NCBI GenBank assembly: GCA_934466515.1
Contig: CAKSLH010000001.1
Coordinates: 372,001 to 436,000, forward strand
Reading direction: 5' to 3'
Source of the DNA: an uncultured Eubacteriales bacterium
GTDB taxonomy: Bacteria; Bacillota; Clostridia; Oscillospirales; Acutalibacteraceae
Length of the DNA: 64,000 nt
The notes under the pieces were generated by a model. It saw nothing but the letters and a program-made list of their open reading frames with translations, was not told where the DNA came from and searched no databases. Shown here piece by piece: positions 60,480 through 64,000 of this stretch (position 1 is its first letter; each line of letters opens with the position of its first letter). The position numbers and the translations under genes were made by a program.

Positions 60480-62158
60480 ACCTTTCTCACCTCCTTTTCA
60501 GGAAATAGCCTAAAGGGAATATTATACTTTTTACAAAGAATAACCTGAGATACAACCGCAAATGCCAGAATAATCATAAGCGAGCCTAAAGAAACAAGCA
60601 AAATTACAACCGCATTGCTCTTTTTGCTTCTTATGAAATTGAGCAGTACCTTATTTGCCTGCGAGCCGTCACCGTCTTTTGCTTTATCGGAATTAAGATA
60701 AATATTCTTAGTTACGGTTTTAACAACCGTATCTGTTCCGCCGTCAATAACAACCTCGCTGTCACCGTCAGGCTCAGACGCCCAGTCAAGACTTGACGCC
60801 TTTTCAAAGAGAGCGACAATATGCTTATAGAAATTCTCGCCAACCAAGGCCTGCGCTTCTTTACTCATCAGCTCGTATGCTTGCTTTGCAAGACCCAAGG
60901 AAAGCTGATCGTCCTTTGTTATATCGTTTTCTGTAGCAGTAAGCCATTTGCCGTATTCATCCATAAAGTTTAAGTATTCTTTTGTTGAATCGGCATTTTC
61001 ATACTCGCTAAGCGAAAGCGCTCTTTCATACATTTTGTTTATTATTTTTCTAATCGAGCCGGTATTCTTTTCGACCCACTCGCTGATATCATCGAAGGTC
61101 GAAGCCATATTATCAAGCATTTGCTTTGCCTGACCGAGACCTGTAAGGTCGCTTGAGGTTATCGAATTTATATCGGTTTCGAGATAATAAGCAAAGTTTT
61201 CATTGAATGCTTTAAGCGTGTCCTTTGCCTGCTCTATGCTTTCAAGTATTGAAAAATACTTTTTAAGCTTATAAAGGTAATTTATTTCCTTATTAAGCAT
61301 TGCCTTAACCGCTGCGGGATAGGAATTATAATCGTCCTGCGCGGCGGTTATCAGGGCTTCATCGGAAAGCGTTAAGGCTCCGTCGCCCTCATAGGCAGGC
61401 TTTTTCGAAAGGATTTCAGAATGCTTTTCCTTAAATTCCTGTGCCTTTGCTTTTGCATCGGCATTTAAAGCCTCAATGCGAAGACGGTTATAAACCGCCT
61501 CCGCCTCATTTAAAACATCCGCATTCGAAACAGCCTGTTTCTCTGCCGCGGAAAGCTGATTATAGGCTTTTCTTGCGGCAAGGATTTTAGCGTTACTGTC
61601 GGGATAAGTGACATTTCCGATTTGATTTATAAGATTTATAACTTTAGCGGCAGCATTACCGTCGGACTGTATAAAGCCCTGAACGGTTTTTGAGGAAACC
61701 TCTATCTGCTTTAGCTTTTTATTATAAAAATCTTCAATGCAAAGCTCTATCGGAATTTGCTCTGCCTCGGCGCTTAGCACGGTGAATTCAAAAGAAGCAA
61801 TATTGCCCTTTTTAATTGCAACGGGAGAGGAAACCGAGCCGACATAGGTAAAATAAATTTTACCGTTTTTGGCATTACCCTTATTAACATCCTCCGCTTT
61901 AATTGAGCTTTGCAGGATCTTAATGCTTTTATTCTCAAACGCAACCTTATCGGTATCATATTTAAGATAAAACATCAATCCGCTGACATTATAAACGGTT
62001 GTGTCAACCGATACGGTAAGTGTAACCTTAGAGCCGGAAATATCGGTCTGAGCAACCGAGAATGAGGGATATGAAGCCGCGAAAGCATTCAGGAGCGGAC
62101 AAAAGATAAGAATCACGCAAACAAAGCAAGAAATAACGGTATTTTTAAGTTTTTTCAA
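60476..62158 (-). CDS. Membrane-anchored protein with an N-terminal cohesin-like domain and helical stalk (560 aa)
   Basis: Signal peptide 1-27 (ending AFAAS). A cohesin-like sandwich (about 30-165) shows VTLTVSVDTTVYNVSGLMFYL, YDTDKVAFEN, GNIASFEFTVLSA. Then come the clostridial spacer LINQIGNVTYPDSNAKI and a long charged helical stalk to about 480, a transmembrane helix (about 516-540) and a basic tail. Layout and neighbours match the 579-aa protein at 5.8-7.6 kb. The operon also encodes a dockerin-bearing enzyme, so this is the plausible receptor. Other beta-sandwich domains could look alike. Confidence 0.78.
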   Translation of the reverse strand: MKKLKNTVISCFVCVILIFCPLLNAFAASYPSFSVAQTDISGSKVTLTVSVDTTVYNVSGLMFYLKYDTDKVAFENKSIKILQSSIKAEDVNKGNAKNGKIYFTYVGSVSSPVAIKKGNIASFEFTVLSAEAEQIPIELCIEDFYNKKLKQIEVSSKTVQGFIQSDGNAAAKVINLINQIGNVTYPDSNAKILAARKAYNQLSAAEKQAVSNADVLNEAEAVYNRLRIEALNADAKAKAQEFKEKHSEILSKKPAYEGDGALTLSDEALITAAQDDYNSYPAAVKAMLNKEINYLYKLKKYFSILESIEQAKDTLKAFNENFAYYLETDINSITSSDLTGLGQAKQMLDNMASTFDDISEWVEKNTGSIRKIINKMYERALSLSEYENADSTKEYLNFMDEYGKWLTATENDITKDDQLSLGLAKQAYELMSKEAQALVGENFYKHIVALFEKASSLDWASEPDGDSEVVIDGGTDTVVKTVTKNIYLNSDKAKDGDGSQANKVLLNFIRSKKSNAVVILLVSLGSLMIILAFAVVSQVILCKKYNIPFRLFPEKEVRKV

Positions 62159-62172
62159 GCTTTTCCCTCCGT

Positions 62173-63777
62173 TTATTTTTTATTGAAATCGTCCGCCTGT
62201 TTCTGAACTCCCTTTACAACCTCGCTTAAGCCTGCGGCATTCATCTTCTCAACCATGGTATTATAGGTCTTTTCCCATTTACCGGTAAGAGTACCTGAAA
62301 TAAGTGCCGCATTATATTCTTCCATAGCGGAATTTATCTGAGCAATCTTATAGGTATATTCCTTTAAATCACCTTGGAAGCCGTAATACTTAGTTTTCTG
62401 CAGCTTCTGTCTGCCGTTTGAAAGATAATCCTTAGCCCAGCTTTCCATACCGTCAAGAATGTTAGGTGTGCGGTAAGCGTGGAAGATATTGCCCATTCTC
62501 CAGTGAGCTATACCGTAGTCATTTGAAGAATCGGGCTGATAGAGGTAATCCTTGCCGTAAGCAATGGGCTTTGAATCGTTTTCAGAGGTTTTAAGCTCAT
62601 AGTGCCATACACCGTATTTCTTGGCGTAATCGCTGTTCTTCTCAAATCCGTAGCAAATTAGATTATAAAGCTCTTCGCCCTTTTCGGAATGGAGAAGGTC
62701 AAGAAGCATCATAGCTCTTTCGGGGTTTTTAGCTGTATAAGGGATAATTTCATAGGTTTTTGCAGAGCCGAAAATCGTTGTGCCCTGATAGAGATTATCC
62801 TCGCTGTCAAGAAGAAGATTATATTTTTCAACATTTCCGGTTTCGATATTCTTTGAATATTTAATTCCTATTTCTTCATCAAGATTTGACCATTGCTCGG
62901 TAACATTTCCCGAAAGCAACATATTACCCGTAGCTCCTGTAACGATATAATCCTGACTGATATAGCCCTTCTGATACCAATCGGAAGCCCATTTAAGCCA
63001 GAGCTTATATTCGTCTGTTTCAACGAAGCTTTTGATTTCAGCGTTCTTATCATGGGCGTCATAGCAAAGCCATGCGCCGCCTCTTTCGGTACCTACAAAG
63101 TCATAGCCTCTGCAGACAACCGCATTAAAGAAGTTCTGAACATCGACGGAATATGCGCCCGATGAGAAAAGACCTGTCTGAGCGAGCTTAGCAAGGAAGC
63201 CGTCTAAAAGCTGATAAGCCTTATCGGTAGTTTTCGGATTCTCATGCATTTCGTTTAAAAATTCCTGAGTCGGGAAATACTGATAATGCGCCGCGTCGAC
63301 AGTGAGATAATTCGTCTGATGAACTATCGACTGAACATTCGGGATTGCATAAAGCTTACCCGAAACTCTTCCGGATTTATATTCAGCCGGAAATTCCTTT
63401 TCTTCGCTTTTAAGATTAGGAGCATACTTATCTACAAGATCGTCAAGCTCCATATAAGAATCTGCATTGACCTGCGCCATCATATCGGTTTGAAATCCGG
63501 TATAGGCGATATCAAACGATTTCTTTGCGGACATCCACATCGACCATTTATCGAAAAGATTGGGCGAATGGACTATCTCAAGCTTTGTATTAGGAAGAAG
63601 CTTAGCTAAGAGATTGTTGATTTCTTTTTCAACAACATCCGTATCCTTCTGCTTATCCTGATTGATAACCCAAGTCAGAGTTACCTGCTTTGAGGTGTCC
63701 GCACCAGAGGACTTACAGGCGGCGAAAGGAAATATCATAAGACCTGCAAGAACCAAGGCAATAATTTTTTTGACCAT
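62173..63777 (-). CDS. ABC transporter solute-binding lipoprotein (LplA-like, family 1)
   Basis: 534 aa. The signal is short and ends FAAC (about residue 20), a lipobox variant. Body motifs match the left paralogue: VTLTWVINQDKQKDTDVV, DLVDKYAPNLKSEEKEF, YAIPNVQSIVHQT, AKNPERAMMLLDLL and AYRTPNILDG. It binds oligosaccharide and passes it to the permeases upstream. It lies 14 bp upstream of the cohesin-like gene. Confidence 0.92.
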   Translation of the reverse strand: MVKKIIALVLAGLMIFPFAACKSSGADTSKQVTLTWVINQDKQKDTDVVEKEINNLLAKLLPNTKLEIVHSPNLFDKWSMWMSAKKSFDIAYTGFQTDMMAQVNADSYMELDDLVDKYAPNLKSEEKEFPAEYKSGRVSGKLYAIPNVQSIVHQTNYLTVDAAHYQYFPTQEFLNEMHENPKTTDKAYQLLDGFLAKLAQTGLFSSGAYSVDVQNFFNAVVCRGYDFVGTERGGAWLCYDAHDKNAEIKSFVETDEYKLWLKWASDWYQKGYISQDYIVTGATGNMLLSGNVTEQWSNLDEEIGIKYSKNIETGNVEKYNLLLDSEDNLYQGTTIFGSAKTYEIIPYTAKNPERAMMLLDLLHSEKGEELYNLICYGFEKNSDYAKKYGVWHYELKTSENDSKPIAYGKDYLYQPDSSNDYGIAHWRMGNIFHAYRTPNILDGMESWAKDYLSNGRQKLQKTKYYGFQGDLKEYTYKIAQINSAMEEYNAALISGTLTGKWEKTYNTMVEKMNAAGLSEVVKGVQKQADDFNKK

Positions 63778-63796
63778 AAATTTTCCTCCTTTTTAT

Positions 63797-64000
63797 TCAG
63801 CCCTTTACAGAGCCTACTGTTATACCTTTTGAAAAATATTTCTGCATAAACGGGAACGCGACGAAAACCGGAAGCGCCGCTATTACCGACATTGCATACT
63901 GAAGAGTAAGCGACGGCTCTACCGCATAACCCGCAACCTCGGCATAGGTCTGATTTCTGACCTGTACCTCCTGCAGGGTTTTCTGAAGAAGATACTGAAT
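63797..64000 (-). CDS. ABC sugar permease, YtcP type (5' part outside window)
   Basis: The last 67 residues and TGA are visible: IQYLLQKTLQEVQVRNQTYA, then LQYAMSVIAALPVFVAFPFMQKYFSKGITVGSVKG. The end matches the YtcP-type permease at 9.2-10.1 kb (GVAIGSVKG). It is 19 bp upstream of the solute-binding lipoprotein. The partner permease and any regulator lie beyond the window. Confidence 0.9.
   Translation of the reverse strand: MQYLLQKTLQEVQVRNQTYAEVAGYAVEPSLTLQYAMSVIAALPVFVAFPFMQKYFSKGITVGSVKG

Overview
The window looks like a chromosomal segment of an anaerobic, low-to-mid GC Gram-positive Clostridia, most likely a gut Oscillospirales-type organism. This rests on an LL-diaminopimelate aminotransferase/epimerase pair (dapF-dapL), a flavodiiron protein, a 4Fe-4S-type old-yellow-enzyme relative, many AraC-type sugar regulators, Gram-positive signal peptides and strong AGGAGG ribosome sites. 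A degenerate intergenic repeat at 37.9-38.2 kb also resembles, from memory, those scattered in Oscillospirales genomes. The taxonomic call is inference.

The two ends carry two paralogous glycan-capture loci, both on the minus strand. The left one (about 18.3 kb down to base 1) reads: sugar isomerase/epimerase, cytoplasmic heparinase II/III-like lyase, 735-aa secreted protein, 46-aa small protein, GLUG-type membrane protein, two LplB/YtcP-type permeases, solute-binding lipoprotein, membrane-anchored protein with a cohesin-like domain, two-domain LamG-like surface protein, and a giant pectate-lyase-like beta-helix protein cut by the window edge. The right one (64.0 kb down to 50.3 kb) reads: permease (cut), solute-binding lipoprotein, cohesin-like membrane protein, LamG-like protein, duplicated 942-aa secreted protein, 40-aa small protein, 119-aa lipoprotein, and a 1712-aa pectate-lyase-like protein ending in a type-I dockerin-like module. 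A dockerin-bearing enzyme and a transmembrane cohesin-like protein in one operon beside an importer suggest a small cellulosome-like surface device that holds the enzyme next to the transporter. I consider this the most interesting content.

Between them lie an AraC regulator divergent from the left locus, a barnase/barstar pair with a MuF-type zinc motif, an IS3-type transposase, hairpin repeats next to tRNA-Trp, a GH29 fucosidase divergent from a GH3 hexosaminidase with its own AraC regulator, a flavodiiron protein, azlC-azlD, glycogen phosphorylase with a GH13 amylase, thioredoxin with a D-lactate dehydrogenase-like enzyme, a PAP2/pssA/psd phospholipid operon, and a second catabolic cluster (FAD oxidoreductase, SDR and OYE divergent from AraC, 2-hydroxyacid dehydrogenase and isomerase, convergent with a second heparinase-like lyase). 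dapF-dapL and a GT2 glycosyltransferase follow.

Three promoters (isomerase/heparinase operon, GH3, second heparinase) share one layout: two direct repeats 20, 21 or 31 bp apart, the inner one touching a poor -35 hexamer that lies 17 bp from a good -10. This is typical of AraC-family activation. No ABC ATPase is present for either importer, so a shared MsmX-like ATPase encoded elsewhere is expected.
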